Below are positions 44,828 through 54,122 of a stretch of 64,000 nt of DNA, one piece after another. The position numbers and the translations under genes are program-made. Position 1 is the first letter of the stretch. Every line of letters begins with the position of its first letter. The notes under the pieces were generated by a model. It had not been told where the DNA came from. It searched no databases and was given only the letters and a program-made list of their open reading frames with translations. The DNA is from Phytohabitans rumicis. GTDB lineage: Bacteria > Actinomycetota > Actinomycetes > Mycobacteriales > Micromonosporaceae. Location: positions 1,550,001 to 1,614,000 of the forward strand of contig NZ_BLPG01000001.1 of assembly GCF_011764445.1 (NCBI RefSeq), in the 5' to 3' direction.

Positions 44828-47800
44828 ATGCGTCGCAGCACATTGATCATGGGGGCGATCACGGGTCTGTTACTGTCGCTCGCGATCGTCCATCCGGCGT
44901 CAGCGGCCCCGGCCTTCCGCGCCCTGCTGTTCACCAAGACGACCGGCTTCCGGCACGACTCGATCCCCGCCGGTGTCGCGATGTTCCAGGAGCAGGCGGC
45001 GGCCAACAACTTCGAGCTGGTCCATTCCGAGGACTCGAGCGTCTTCACCCCGGCCAACCTCGCCACGTTCGACGTTCTCATCATGTTCCAGACCTCGGGC
45101 ATGGTGTGGACCGCGGCGGCCCAGCGCCAGGCGGTGGAGGGATTCCTCGCCAGCGGCAAGGGCATCGTCGCCGTCCACAACGCAACCGACATGGGCATCG
45201 AGAACGAGTACCCGTGGTGGGACCAGACCATCAACGCCGGCGCGCACATGCCGGAGCACTCCCCCGGCGTGCTGCCCGGCACCGCCATCGTCGCCGACAA
45301 GAAGCATCCGTCGACGGCCGGCCTGCCAGACCGCTGGAGCCGCAGCGAGGAGTGGTACAACTTCGACCGCAACCCGCGCGGCGACGTCCACGTCCTGGTC
45401 ACCGCCGACGAGCGCACCTACAACCCGGGCTCCCGCGCGATGGGCCCCGACCACCCGATCTCCTGGTGCCGCAACACCGCGGGCGGGCGGGTGTGGGCCA
45501 CCGCGATGGGTCACGCCATCGCCTCCTACAGCGAGACCAACTTCCGCAACCACGTCCTCGGTGGCGTCAAGTGGGCCGCCGGCAACGAGCCAGGCGACTG
45601 TGGCGGCACGGTGTGGGGCAACTTCGAGAAGCGGACCCTCGACGACAACACCGCCGACCCGATGGCCCTCGCGGTCGCACCGGACGGACGCGTGATCTAC
45701 GTCCAGCGAGCCGGGCAGGTAAAGATCTTCAAACCGGCCACGAACTCCACCGTCACGGCGGGCACGCTCAGCGTCTACACCGGCGGTGAGGACGGGCTGA
45801 CCGGGATCGCGCTCGACCCGAATTTCGCCACCAACGGCTACGTGTACCTGTACCACTCGCCGGCCAGCAGCACGACGGACATCAACCGGGTCTCCCGGTT
45901 CACACTCACCGGCGACACCCTCAACACGTCCAGCCCTGTCACCGTCATCGACGTCCCCGCCTACCGGGACCGCACCTTCCCCGAGCCGGGACACACCGGC
46001 GGGTACATCGAGTTCGGCCCCGACGGAAACCTCTACATCGGCACCGGCGACGACACCCCACCGAACCTCGACCCCAACTGGCAGGGCTACGCCCCGCTGG
46101 ACTGGCGGTCCGGCAAGTCCAACCTCGACGCCGCCCGGACCGCCGGCAACACCAACGATCTGCGGGGCAAGCTGCTGCGCATCCGGCCCTCGGCCGGCGG
46201 CGGCTACACCATCCCGGCCGGCAACCTCTATCCACAAGGGACGGCGCAGACCCGGGCTGAGGTCTACGCGATGGGCTTCCGCAACCCGTTCCGCTTCTCG
46301 ATCGACCCGGCCAACGGGTGGGTCTACCTCGCCGACTACGGACCCGACCGCGGCGGCCCCACCACCAACCGCGGCCCTGAAGGGCTTGTCGAGCTCAACG
46401 TCATCAAGTCCGCGGGTAACTACGGCTGGCCGTTCTGCCACGGCGACAACCAGCCTTACGCGCCGTTCAACCCGGACACCGGCGCCGTCGGGGCGAAGTT
46501 CAACTGCAACGCACCGGTCAACAACTCGCCCAACAACACCGGCCTGACCAGCCTCAAGCCGATCGTCGCACCGAACATGTGGTACGGGTACGGCACCTCG
46601 CCGAACTTCCCTGAGCTCGGCGCCAACGGCGCGGGCCCGATGGGCGGCCCCGTCTACCGCTACGACGCGGCGAACCCGTCCGCGACGAAGTTCCCGCCGT
46701 ACTACGACGGCGTCCACTTCTTCTACGAGTGGATGCGTAATTACCTCAAGGAGGTGCACTTCGACTCGGCGACGGCGGTCACCCGGACCAACCCGTTCCT
46801 GCCGGCGGGAAACTTCAACAAGCCGATGGACATGGAGTTCGGCCCGGACGGCTCGCTGTATCTGCTGGAGTGGGGCACTCAATTCGGTGGCGGCAACAAC
46901 GACTCCGGTCTCTACCGTATCGACTACATCCATGGTGGACGGTCGCCGGTCGCCAAGGCCGCCGGTACGCCCACAAGCGGGAACGCGCCGCTGACCGTGC
47001 AGTTCAGCAGCGCCGGCACCACAGACCCGGACGCCGGCAACACCCTCAGCTACCAGTGGACCTTCGGCGACGGCACCACCTCCACAGCGGCCAACCCGTC
47101 GCACACCTACACCGCCAACGGCAACTACACGGCGCAGCTGAAGGTGACCGACAACACCGGCCGTTCCGCCTTCGCCAACGTGCAGATCACGGTCGGCAAC
47201 ACCGCACCGGTGGTCACGGTCACCGTTCCACCCGACGGCGGCATGCTCAACTTCGGCGACCGCGTCTCGTACACGGTCAGTGTCACCGACCCGGACGGCG
47301 GGACCGTCGACTGCACCAAGGTCTTCGTCAACCCGGGCCTGGGCCACGACGACCACGTGCACGAGACCACCGACTATCCGGGGTGCTCGGGCACCATCTC
47401 CACCGACCTGCTCGGCGGGCACCCGGACGGCGCCAACCTGTACTACGTGCTCAACGCCAGGTACACCGACAGCGGCGGTGCCGGCGGCGCGTCTCCGCTC
47501 ACCGGCTACGCGCACGTGCTGCTGCAGCCCAAGCACAAGCAGGCCGAGTACTACACCAACCAGTCGGGAGTCCGGGTGGTCGACCAGGCCGCCGCGGAGA
47601 GCGGCAAGCGGGTCGGCGACATCTCCAACAACGACTGGGTGGCGTTCAACCCAATGAACCTGTCGGGCATCAGCAGCATCAGCTACCGGCTGTCGTCGCC
47701 GAGCGGCGGCGGATCCATCGAGCTGCGCGCCGACTCACCGACCGGCACCCTGCTCGCCACGACGCCGGTGCCCAGTACCGGCGGCTTCGACAGCTACCAG

Positions 47801-48376
47801 TCGACGCCGGCGGTCAACACCGCGGCCCTCTCCGGCAGCCACGCGCTCTACGTGGTGTTCAAGGGCAGCGCCACCAACTGGTTCGACCTCGACTCGTTCA
47901 CCTTTGGCGGCAACGGCGTCGGCACGCCCAATACCGGCGGCGGTATCGCCGGCCGGACCTGGACCGTGGCGGCGCAACACAGCAACAAGCTCATGGACGT
48001 CAGCGGAGTGTCCGCAGCCGACGGTGCACAGATCGTCCAGTGGGCGGCAACCGGTGGCAACAACCAGAAGTGGCAGGCCGTCGACGCCGGTAGCGGCGCC
48101 GTCTACCTGAAGGCGGTGCACAGCAACAAGTGCCTCGACCTCACCGGCGGCTCCACCGCCCAAGGGGCGTTCCTGCAGCAGTGGACCTGCAACAACAGCA
48201 ACCAGCAGAAGTTCCTCGTCACCGCGACCGCCACCTCCGGCGTGTACACCGTCAAGAGCGTCCCCAGTGGACTCTGCGTCGACGTCAACGGCGCCTCGAC
48301 CAGCGACGGCGCGCGACTCCTGCAATGGAGCTGCCACGGCGGCACCAACCAACAGTGGCGGTTCAGCGCCGTATAG
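44828..48376 (+). CDS. Secreted ThuA - PQQ-type sugar dehydrogenase - PKD - CBM6 - ricin-B lectin protein
   Basis: This 1182-residue protein starts at ATG 44828 behind TAGGAG, with a signal peptide ending HPASAAP. The ThuA-like domain (about 27-255) has LLFTKTTGFRHDS and AVHNATDMG. A glucose/sorbosone dehydrogenase propeller (about 258-700) contains GGEDGLTGIALDPNF, PGHTGGYIEFGPDGNLYIG and AMGFRNPFRFSIDP. PKD (about 707-790) shows YQWTFGDGTTSTAANPSHTY. CBM6 spans about 902-1031 and ricin-B about 1044-1182. The dehydrogenase type uses PQQ to oxidise aldoses outside the cell. Activity, cofactor and the ThuA role are inferred. Confidence 0.9.
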   Translation: MRRSTLIMGAITGLLLSLAIVHPASAAPAFRALLFTKTTGFRHDSIPAGVAMFQEQAAANNFELVHSEDSSVFTPANLATFDVLIMFQTSGMVWTAAAQRQAVEGFLASGKGIVAVHNATDMGIENEYPWWDQTINAGAHMPEHSPGVLPGTAIVADKKHPSTAGLPDRWSRSEEWYNFDRNPRGDVHVLVTADERTYNPGSRAMGPDHPISWCRNTAGGRVWATAMGHAIASYSETNFRNHVLGGVKWAAGNEPGDCGGTVWGNFEKRTLDDNTADPMALAVAPDGRVIYVQRAGQVKIFKPATNSTVTAGTLSVYTGGEDGLTGIALDPNFATNGYVYLYHSPASSTTDINRVSRFTLTGDTLNTSSPVTVIDVPAYRDRTFPEPGHTGGYIEFGPDGNLYIGTGDDTPPNLDPNWQGYAPLDWRSGKSNLDAARTAGNTNDLRGKLLRIRPSAGGGYTIPAGNLYPQGTAQTRAEVYAMGFRNPFRFSIDPANGWVYLADYGPDRGGPTTNRGPEGLVELNVIKSAGNYGWPFCHGDNQPYAPFNPDTGAVGAKFNCNAPVNNSPNNTGLTSLKPIVAPNMWYGYGTSPNFPELGANGAGPMGGPVYRYDAANPSATKFPPYYDGVHFFYEWMRNYLKEVHFDSATAVTRTNPFLPAGNFNKPMDMEFGPDGSLYLLEWGTQFGGGNNDSGLYRIDYIHGGRSPVAKAAGTPTSGNAPLTVQFSSAGTTDPDAGNTLSYQWTFGDGTTSTAANPSHTYTANGNYTAQLKVTDNTGRSAFANVQITVGNTAPVVTVTVPPDGGMLNFGDRVSYTVSVTDPDGGTVDCTKVFVNPGLGHDDHVHETTDYPGCSGTISTDLLGGHPDGANLYYVLNARYTDSGGAGGASPLTGYAHVLLQPKHKQAEYYTNQSGVRVVDQAAAESGKRVGDISNNDWVAFNPMNLSGISSISYRLSSPSGGGSIELRADSPTGTLLATTPVPSTGGFDSYQSTPAVNTAALSGSHALYVVFKGSATNWFDLDSFTFGGNGVGTPNTGGGIAGRTWTVAAQHSNKLMDVSGVSAADGAQIVQWAATGGNNQKWQAVDAGSGAVYLKAVHSNKCLDLTGGSTAQGAFLQQWTCNNSNQQKFLVTATATSGVYTVKSVPSGLCVDVNGASTSDGARLLQWSCHGGTNQQWRFSAV

Positions 48377-48394
48377 CCCACCTCGGTGGGGGAA

Positions 48395-48424
48395 CGCTCC
48401 GGTGCGCCACCACGCACCGGAGCG
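48395..48424 (+). terminator. Hairpin terminator after the ThuA-dehydrogenase gene
   Basis: A perfect 12-bp stem (CGCTCCGGTGCG / CGCACCGGAGCG) with a CCACCA loop lies 18 nt past the stop. Confidence 0.75.
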
Positions 48425-48457
48425 CCCCGCTCTCCCCGCGACCCGTAAGGAGCCGTC

Positions 48458-49969
48458 ATGGTAGTTCCGAAAATCCGCGGTCACCGGTACGGACGGCTGT
48501 CCGTGCTGGGTGCCGCGGTCATCCTCGTCCTCGCCGCCGGCACCGCGGTGGCGGCCACCATCCAGCCGGGGCAGAGCGCCCCGCTCGTGGGCGGACAGTC
48601 CGGTCGCTGCCTGGCCGTACCGAACTCCAGCACCAGCAACGGCACGCAGACCCAGCTGTGGGACTGCACCGGGGCCGCCAACCAGATCTGGACCTACACG
48701 TCGAGCAAACAGCTGACGGTCTACGGCAACAAGTGCCTCGACGCCTCCAGCCGCGGCACCAGCAATGGCACCCCAGTCATCATCTGGGACTGCAACGGAC
48801 AACCCAACCAACAGTGGAACGTCAACGCCAACGGCAGCATCAGCGGTGTGCAGTCCAGCCGCTGCGTCGACGCCAACGGGCAGGGCACGGCCAACGGCAC
48901 GAACATCATCCTCTGGGACTGTCACGGCCAGAGCAACCAGCAGTGGAACTCGCCAACCACCACACCGACGGCGACACCCCCGACGACCACACCGCCGCCC
49001 ACCGGCGGCGGCCCGTGCGACGTCTACGCCTCCGGCGGTACGCCCTGCGTCGCCGCACACAGCACGGTGCGCGCGCTCTACGGCGCCTACAGCGGCAACC
49101 TCTACCAGGTGCGGCGCTCGTCCGACAACACCACCCGCAACATCGCCGTGCTGAGCGCGGGCGGCGCAGCCAACGCGGCGACGCAGGACTCGTTCTGCGC
49201 CGGCACCGCTTGCGTCATCACCGTCGTCTACGACCAGTCCGGGCGCGGAAACGACCTGTGGTACCAGGGATCGACCGTGGTACCCGGCTCGACCCAGAGC
49301 CGCCCGGCGGTCGCGACCACCGAGTCGCTGACAGTCGGTGGCAACAAGGCCTACTCGCTCTACATCAACCCCGGTAACAGCTACTGGCGGGACGGCCATC
49401 TGACCGGTGTGCCGACCGGCAGTGCCCCCGAGGGCATGTACATGGTGACCAGCGGCACGCACGTCAACGGCGGCTGCTGCTTCGACTACGGCAACAGCGA
49501 GACCACCCGTTCGGCCGACGCCGCCGGAGCGATGGACGCCATCAACTTCAGCACACAGTGCTGGTTCGGCGGCTGCTCCGGCAGCGGCCCGTGGGTCCAG
49601 GCGGACCTCGAGTGGGGGCTCTACCCCGGTGGCAGCCAGTCCTGGAACCCGAACCAGCGCGCCTTCAACAGCAAGTTCGTGACGGCCACGCTCAAGAACA
49701 ACGGGACGTCCCGCTTCGCCATCAAGGGCAGCAACGCCCAATCCGGCACCCTCTTCACGCTCTACGACGGCTCGCTCCCGCCCGGTTACAGCCCGATGAA
49801 GAAGCAAGGAGCCATCATCCTCGGCAGCGGCGGTGACTGCTGCAAGCCCGGCGGCGGCGCCAACCTCAGCGCCGGCACCTTCTACGAAGGGGCCATGGTC
49901 GCCGGCTACCCCTCCGACGCCACCGAGAACGCGGTGCAGGCCAACGTCATCGCCGCCGGTTACCGCTGA
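48458..49969 (+). CDS. Secreted ricin-B lectin - GH54 alpha-L-arabinofuranosidase
   Basis: This 503-residue protein starts at ATG 48458 behind AAGGAG. Its leader (VVPKIRGHRYGRLSVLGAA) resembles that of the CE1 esterase at 2607. Ricin-B occupies about 40-165 with NQIW, NQQW and NQQW repeats. After a PT linker the GH54 catalytic domain (ArabFuran-catal) opens CDVYASGGTPCVAAHSTVRA. VVYDQSGRGNDL, GGCCFDYGNSETT and QADLEWGLYPGG (nucleophile Glu) follow, then GSGGDCC with the acid/base Asp region. Unlike fungal AbfB it lacks the C-terminal CBM42 and carries a lectin instead. It removes arabinose from arabinan and arabinoxylan. Confidence 0.92.
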   Translation: MVVPKIRGHRYGRLSVLGAAVILVLAAGTAVAATIQPGQSAPLVGGQSGRCLAVPNSSTSNGTQTQLWDCTGAANQIWTYTSSKQLTVYGNKCLDASSRGTSNGTPVIIWDCNGQPNQQWNVNANGSISGVQSSRCVDANGQGTANGTNIILWDCHGQSNQQWNSPTTTPTATPPTTTPPPTGGGPCDVYASGGTPCVAAHSTVRALYGAYSGNLYQVRRSSDNTTRNIAVLSAGGAANAATQDSFCAGTACVITVVYDQSGRGNDLWYQGSTVVPGSTQSRPAVATTESLTVGGNKAYSLYINPGNSYWRDGHLTGVPTGSAPEGMYMVTSGTHVNGGCCFDYGNSETTRSADAAGAMDAINFSTQCWFGGCSGSGPWVQADLEWGLYPGGSQSWNPNQRAFNSKFVTATLKNNGTSRFAIKGSNAQSGTLFTLYDGSLPPGYSPMKKQGAIILGSGGDCCKPGGGANLSAGTFYEGAMVAGYPSDATENAVQANVIAAGYR

Positions 49970-50005
49970 ACCGCACACCCCGAGAGATCGGGAGCAAGAG
50001 CCCCG

Positions 50006-50036
50006 CACCGGCCCGCGGCATAGCCGCGGGCCGGTG
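50006..50036 (+). terminator. Hairpin terminator after the GH54 gene
   Basis: A perfect 13-bp stem (CACCGGCCCGCGG / CCGCGGGCCGGTG) with a CATAG loop lies 36 nt past the stop. Confidence 0.75.
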
Positions 50037-50053
50037 TCTGGTGCGGCCTCGGG

Positions 50054-50185
50054 TCAGGTGGTGTCGAGGTCGGGGGTTTGCTTCGGCCTCCACCGGTACT
50101 GTCCGGCAAGCGGGAAGTCGCCATCGTACGGGTACAGGCCCCGCCTGTCGCCCCACGGGAGGCTGAGCCCAGTGGCTGCGCCGCC
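50054..50185 (-). pseudogene. Possible C-terminal tail of an unidentified protein
   Basis: The minus strand reads LSLPWGDRRGLYPYDGDFPL, then AGQYRWRPKQTPDLDTT and a TGA at 50056-50054, with codon use like real genes here. I do not recognise the family, and no start or upstream domain is visible. The rest of the gap to 50523 shows nothing I can support. Confidence 0.3.
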
Positions 50186-50523
50186 CCGACGGACTTCGCG
50201 AGTTAAGCGGTCCACAAACGCCACGCGGGGGTGAGAAACCGAACTTCAGCAGCTTCGACAACGCACGAGACCCGATGTTGAGCTGCAGAAACGACCTGTT
50301 CCCAGGCGACGCGCGTTACCCCAGCCGCTCCCCTTGACCCCCAGTACTCCGGTGGCCCAGCGGCATGCTCACGCACGTTTGCCCAGTTCGCTGCAAGCAT
50401 AAACCGGCCGAGTAAAGGGGTCGCTTCCATCGGTCGGCGTCGTGGCCTCGTTCCGCACTCAAAGTCGTGATCCAGCCCGACGTTGCTGCGGCATCCTAGG
50501 ACTGACCGTCCGTTCCGTCTGGC

Positions 50524-53193
50524 TCAGGGGAGGTAGGTGGCGCGCTTGGCGGTGCTGAGGATCGTCTCGCTGTCAGCCGGGGTCAGCAGACCGGCGTCTG
50601 CCCAGGCGTTCACGGTGTCGTGGACGTGGAGCAGCAGCTGAGCCTTGTTCTTGAACGGCGCGGCCGCCCAGATCTCATCGAGCAGGCTGACATCGCTGTT
50701 CATCGGGTTCGTTACACCGGAGCGGAGGTTCCCGAAGACGACCTCTGGCTCCGATCGCCGGAAATAGACGTGCGTCGGATCTCCGGTTCCTTCGTAGAAG
50801 GGCGCAATCTCGACTCCGTCGAGCAGGTAGTGCAGCGGCTTGCCGGGCACGGGGGTCAAGGTGAGTAGCAGGTCACCGGAGAGTGCGGCGTTGCGGTAGA
50901 GCCCAAGCTCCAGGTAGGTGCGCCGGCTGTGGCGGGCTACCAGGTTGACCGGCCCGTAGAACAGCGTCTGGATCGCCGAGTCGTCGGGCGCCTTCTCGAC
51001 CCGCAGTCGGAAAGGCATGGTGATCCGTACGGTGTCTCCGGTCCGCCATCTCCGGGAGATGGTGAGATAGGTGCCGGGGACGCCGTCCTGCGCCACGATT
51101 TGGTCGTTGACGGTCACGTTGAAGCCGTCGCGTACCCAGTGGGGGACCCGCAGTTGCAGATCGAAGGTGGCGGTGCCAGCGAAGGTGAGCTCGGTGTGCT
51201 GTTCGACCGGGAAGCTGGTCGTCTGCGTGACCGTGATGCCCTTGTCCGCCCAAGTCACGGTGGACGGGGCGTAGAGGTTGACGTACAGGGCGCTGCCGTC
51301 GGACTGCGCGAAATACACCGAGTCCTGGTACTTCGTCGCGCTCTCCATGCCCGTGCCTTCGCAGCAGGTGGTCCCCTGCTTCGGTGTGTAGTCGCGGACG
51401 TGGCCCGGCGCCAGCCCGATGAAGTACGTGACAAGGGGCTTCTCGGCATCCGGCTGGTCCGCCTTCGAGCCGAGGATCTGGTTGTACATGGCACGCTCGT
51501 AGTAGTCCATGTACTTCGGGTCCGGCTCGCGGCAGAAGAGCATGCGGCTCAGCTTGAGCATGTTGTACGCGCAGCAGGTCTCCGCGTCGGTGTCGCTGAG
51601 CGTCCCGGCGATCACGCCCGGCGCGCGCCAGAACTCCGTGCTGCTCGTGCCGCCGATGCTGTACATCCGGGTCGGCACCACCATTGTCCAGAAGTTCTTC
51701 GCCGCGGTGAGGTAGCGCTGCTCCCCGGTCTCGTCGAAGAGCCGGAGCAGGCCGGTGAAGATCGGGATGTGCTGGTTGGCGTGCATGCCATCGAGGACGT
51801 CGGCGCCGAAGAAGCAGGCGTCGATGAGTTTGTCGAGATCGAAGAGGCGGGCCAGTGCCAGGTGCTCCGGCCTGCCGGTGATCCGGTGGACGTCGCAGAT
51901 CGTCTCGACGATGCCGCCGTACTCGCCGCTGGAGAAAATGCCCCACATTCGTTGCAGGGTGGTCGCCGGGAGCTTCGACAGGCGTGAGTGCATCCAGTCG
52001 CACATGCCGGAAGCGAGGTCGAGCGCTCGCTCGTCACCCGTGGCCAGGTAGGCGTCGAGGAGACCCTGCAGGATCTTGTGAGCGGTGTAATAGGGTGCCC
52101 ACACCACCGTGTAGTCACCATTGTTCATCGATTCCAGGGCGATGAACTGGGTCTCCGGGTATGCGGCAAGGAAGCCCGGATGGCTTGGCCCGCCCCAGGT
52201 ACGCCGAAGCGTGGCATCCCGTTTCCGGCCGGAGGCGTCGGCGAAGGCGCCACCGCCGGTCTCGTCGAAGGCGTAGGAGGCGAGGTCGCCGACGCCTGCG
52301 GAGGTCTCGCGGGCCGTGGTCTTCTGCAGTTCGGCGATCTCGGCCGCCGTAAGTGCTCGCGACCAGAGGTTGAGCTCGGCGAAGGCGCCGGCGAAGACCG
52401 CATCGGCGAACGCGGAGCGCCCGAGCCAGGTCCTGACGAAGCCCAGCTTCGCCGGGTTGAGGGTCATGGTGGTGTGCACGCCGACCGGGACCCCGTTGAC
52501 GTAAAGCGTGCCGGTGGTCCCCTCGATGGTCACCGCCAGGTGACTCCATTCTCCCGGTGGCAGCGGCTCGGTGCCGTTGACGCCCTGTTCCTTCCCGGCG
52601 CCGTCCACCGTGATGGCGAAGCGCGGCACGCCGTCCGCGTTGTTGGCGGCGAGGTAGCCGTAACGACCGGAGTCGTCGCCGAACTCGATCACCCGTGCGC
52701 CGCCGGCGGCGTGTGTCGGCTTCACCCAGACCGCCAGGGTGACGGCGGCCGACGTGTTCACGATATTGGTGGGCAACTCGATGTACTGGTAGGAGCCGCG
52801 GACGTTCTCCGCGGCCACGCCGAATCTGCCCGGAACGCTGAGCACGGCCGGGTCCTTGCGGAGCGCGTCACGGACGTCGATCAGGGCACCGATCATGTAG
52901 CGAATCTTCTCGGCGTAGACCACGTCTCCGGTGCTGGCAAAGGCATGGGCAAGCATCGTGAGGAAGTGACCGGTGTAATGCCCGCGCAGGTTTCCGTTCG
53001 CCTCGCCGTCCAGGCCCTCCCAACCGCCGGGTGCGACGGCGCCGTGGGGGGAAAGGCCGGCGTTCGCCCGGAACACCTGCAACAACCGGTCCACGTCATA
53101 CGCTCGCGCGTAGTCGAGCATGAGGGCGCGCTTGGCGGCGAAAACGCCGTCGCCCAAGGCCACATCCTGCAGCGCGAACGGCTGCACGCTCAC
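50524..53193 (-). CDS. Cytoplasmic GH127 beta-L-arabinofuranosidase with inserted LamG-type domain
   Basis: This 889-residue protein has no signal peptide. GTG 53193 overlaps the upstream stop (GTGA). The N-terminal part (about 1-120; VQPFALQDVALGDGVFA, GLDGEANGNLRGHYTGHFL) and residues about 335-889 form a GH127-type (alpha/alpha)6 barrel. The Zn-thiolate/nucleophile motifs are DAETCCAYNMLKL and GTTCCEGTGMES. A concanavalin-like LamG domain (about 120-330; YIELPTNIVNTSAAVTLAVW, GEWSHLAVTIEGTTGTLYVNG) is inserted inside the barrel. GH127 removes beta-L-arabinofuranose using a Cys nucleophile; GH146 is a close alternative. It ends the arabinoside operon. Confidence 0.87.
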   Translation of the reverse strand: MSVQPFALQDVALGDGVFAAKRALMLDYARAYDVDRLLQVFRANAGLSPHGAVAPGGWEGLDGEANGNLRGHYTGHFLTMLAHAFASTGDVVYAEKIRYMIGALIDVRDALRKDPAVLSVPGRFGVAAENVRGSYQYIELPTNIVNTSAAVTLAVWVKPTHAAGGARVIEFGDDSGRYGYLAANNADGVPRFAITVDGAGKEQGVNGTEPLPPGEWSHLAVTIEGTTGTLYVNGVPVGVHTTMTLNPAKLGFVRTWLGRSAFADAVFAGAFAELNLWSRALTAAEIAELQKTTARETSAGVGDLASYAFDETGGGAFADASGRKRDATLRRTWGGPSHPGFLAAYPETQFIALESMNNGDYTVVWAPYYTAHKILQGLLDAYLATGDERALDLASGMCDWMHSRLSKLPATTLQRMWGIFSSGEYGGIVETICDVHRITGRPEHLALARLFDLDKLIDACFFGADVLDGMHANQHIPIFTGLLRLFDETGEQRYLTAAKNFWTMVVPTRMYSIGGTSSTEFWRAPGVIAGTLSDTDAETCCAYNMLKLSRMLFCREPDPKYMDYYERAMYNQILGSKADQPDAEKPLVTYFIGLAPGHVRDYTPKQGTTCCEGTGMESATKYQDSVYFAQSDGSALYVNLYAPSTVTWADKGITVTQTTSFPVEQHTELTFAGTATFDLQLRVPHWVRDGFNVTVNDQIVAQDGVPGTYLTISRRWRTGDTVRITMPFRLRVEKAPDDSAIQTLFYGPVNLVARHSRRTYLELGLYRNAALSGDLLLTLTPVPGKPLHYLLDGVEIAPFYEGTGDPTHVYFRRSEPEVVFGNLRSGVTNPMNSDVSLLDEIWAAAPFKNKAQLLLHVHDTVNAWADAGLLTPADSETILSTAKRATYLP

Positions 53194-54122
53194 GGTGCTG
53201 CCTCCGGTGGCGACATGGTGATTTGAGTGAGGCGGTCGCGCTCGCAGTGCAGGGTGCCGTCGCGCAACTCCAGCTCGGTGACGTGGACGGCGCTGCGACG
53301 CTCCTCGCGCCCCGCCCCGATGGCTGCGAAATAGAACAGGAAGGCCCGGTCACCGCTCACCACGACGTCGGCGTGGTGACCGATACCGGCGGCGCCACCT
53401 CTCGCCGGTTCTGCCAGCAGGTTGCCGGGTTGGCGTACCCAGCGCAACGCGTCGTCGGAACGGTAGACGGCCAGCCCCTGCCAGACGTCGGTGATCATCC
53501 AGTACTGGCCACGCCAGTGGAACGCCTTCGGCCCCTCACCGGGCTGGTCGCCGATGGCTTTGCCGCGGTCGGTCCAGCCACGCAGATCCGGGCTGTCGGC
53601 GAAATAGATGGACTTGTTGTCGTCTTCCTCGTTGTACCAGAGCCGCCAGGTGCCGTCGGGAAGACGCAGCAGGCTGGCGTCGATCACCCGTCCCGATGCG
53701 AGGTCAAGCGGTCTGGGGTCGCCCCACGTACGAAGGTCGGTGCTGGTCAGGTGCACGATCGCGCGCGGGTGTGCCCAGTTGTCGAAGATGCCCGGCACGA
53801 CGGTGAGGAACATGTGGAACGTGTCGCCGTCGAATACGACGTCCGGTGCCCAGTGGGTGACCTGTTTCCCGAGGCCGGTGCCGTCGTCGATCTCGGCGGT
53901 GCCGGCGTAGGTCCAGGTCGCACCGGCATCGGCCGACTCGGCGATGCCGATGCGGGTGCCGTGCACCCATGAGGCGCCGGGCAGTCCTGCCACGTTCGCC
54001 CGCCGGCTCGTATAGAACATCCACCAGCGCCGGACCTGGGGATTCCACACCACGATCGGGTCGGTGGGACCGTCGAGGATCGGGTCCCGGTAGAGCGGAT
54101 CGGCGGCGAAACGGTCAGGCAT
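53190..54122 (-). CDS. Cytoplasmic five-bladed beta-propeller glycosidase (GH43-like)
   Basis: This 310-residue protein has no leader. ATG 54122 overlaps the GH51 stop by eight nt. The propeller opens DPILDGPTDPIVVWNPQ, where an Asp could be the base. VTHWAPDVVFDGDTFHMFL, SGRVIDASLLRLPDGTWRLW and the acidic EGPKAFHWRGQYWMITD give candidates for the other carboxylates. The fold belongs with GH43/GH32-type hydrolases, but the exact family is unclear. Position between GH51 and GH127 points to arabinose- or xylose-containing oligosaccharides. Confidence 0.75.
   Translation of the reverse strand: MPDRFAADPLYRDPILDGPTDPIVVWNPQVRRWWMFYTSRRANVAGLPGASWVHGTRIGIAESADAGATWTYAGTAEIDDGTGLGKQVTHWAPDVVFDGDTFHMFLTVVPGIFDNWAHPRAIVHLTSTDLRTWGDPRPLDLASGRVIDASLLRLPDGTWRLWYNEEDDNKSIYFADSPDLRGWTDRGKAIGDQPGEGPKAFHWRGQYWMITDVWQGLAVYRSDDALRWVRQPGNLLAEPARGGAAGIGHHADVVVSGDRAFLFYFAAIGAGREERRSAVHVTELELRDGTLHCERDRLTQITMSPPEAAP

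Noticed and set aside
44900-47536. 878-codon open frame on the minus strand
   Set aside because: Antisense to the ThuA-dehydrogenase gene; composition is that of a mirrored high-GC gene.
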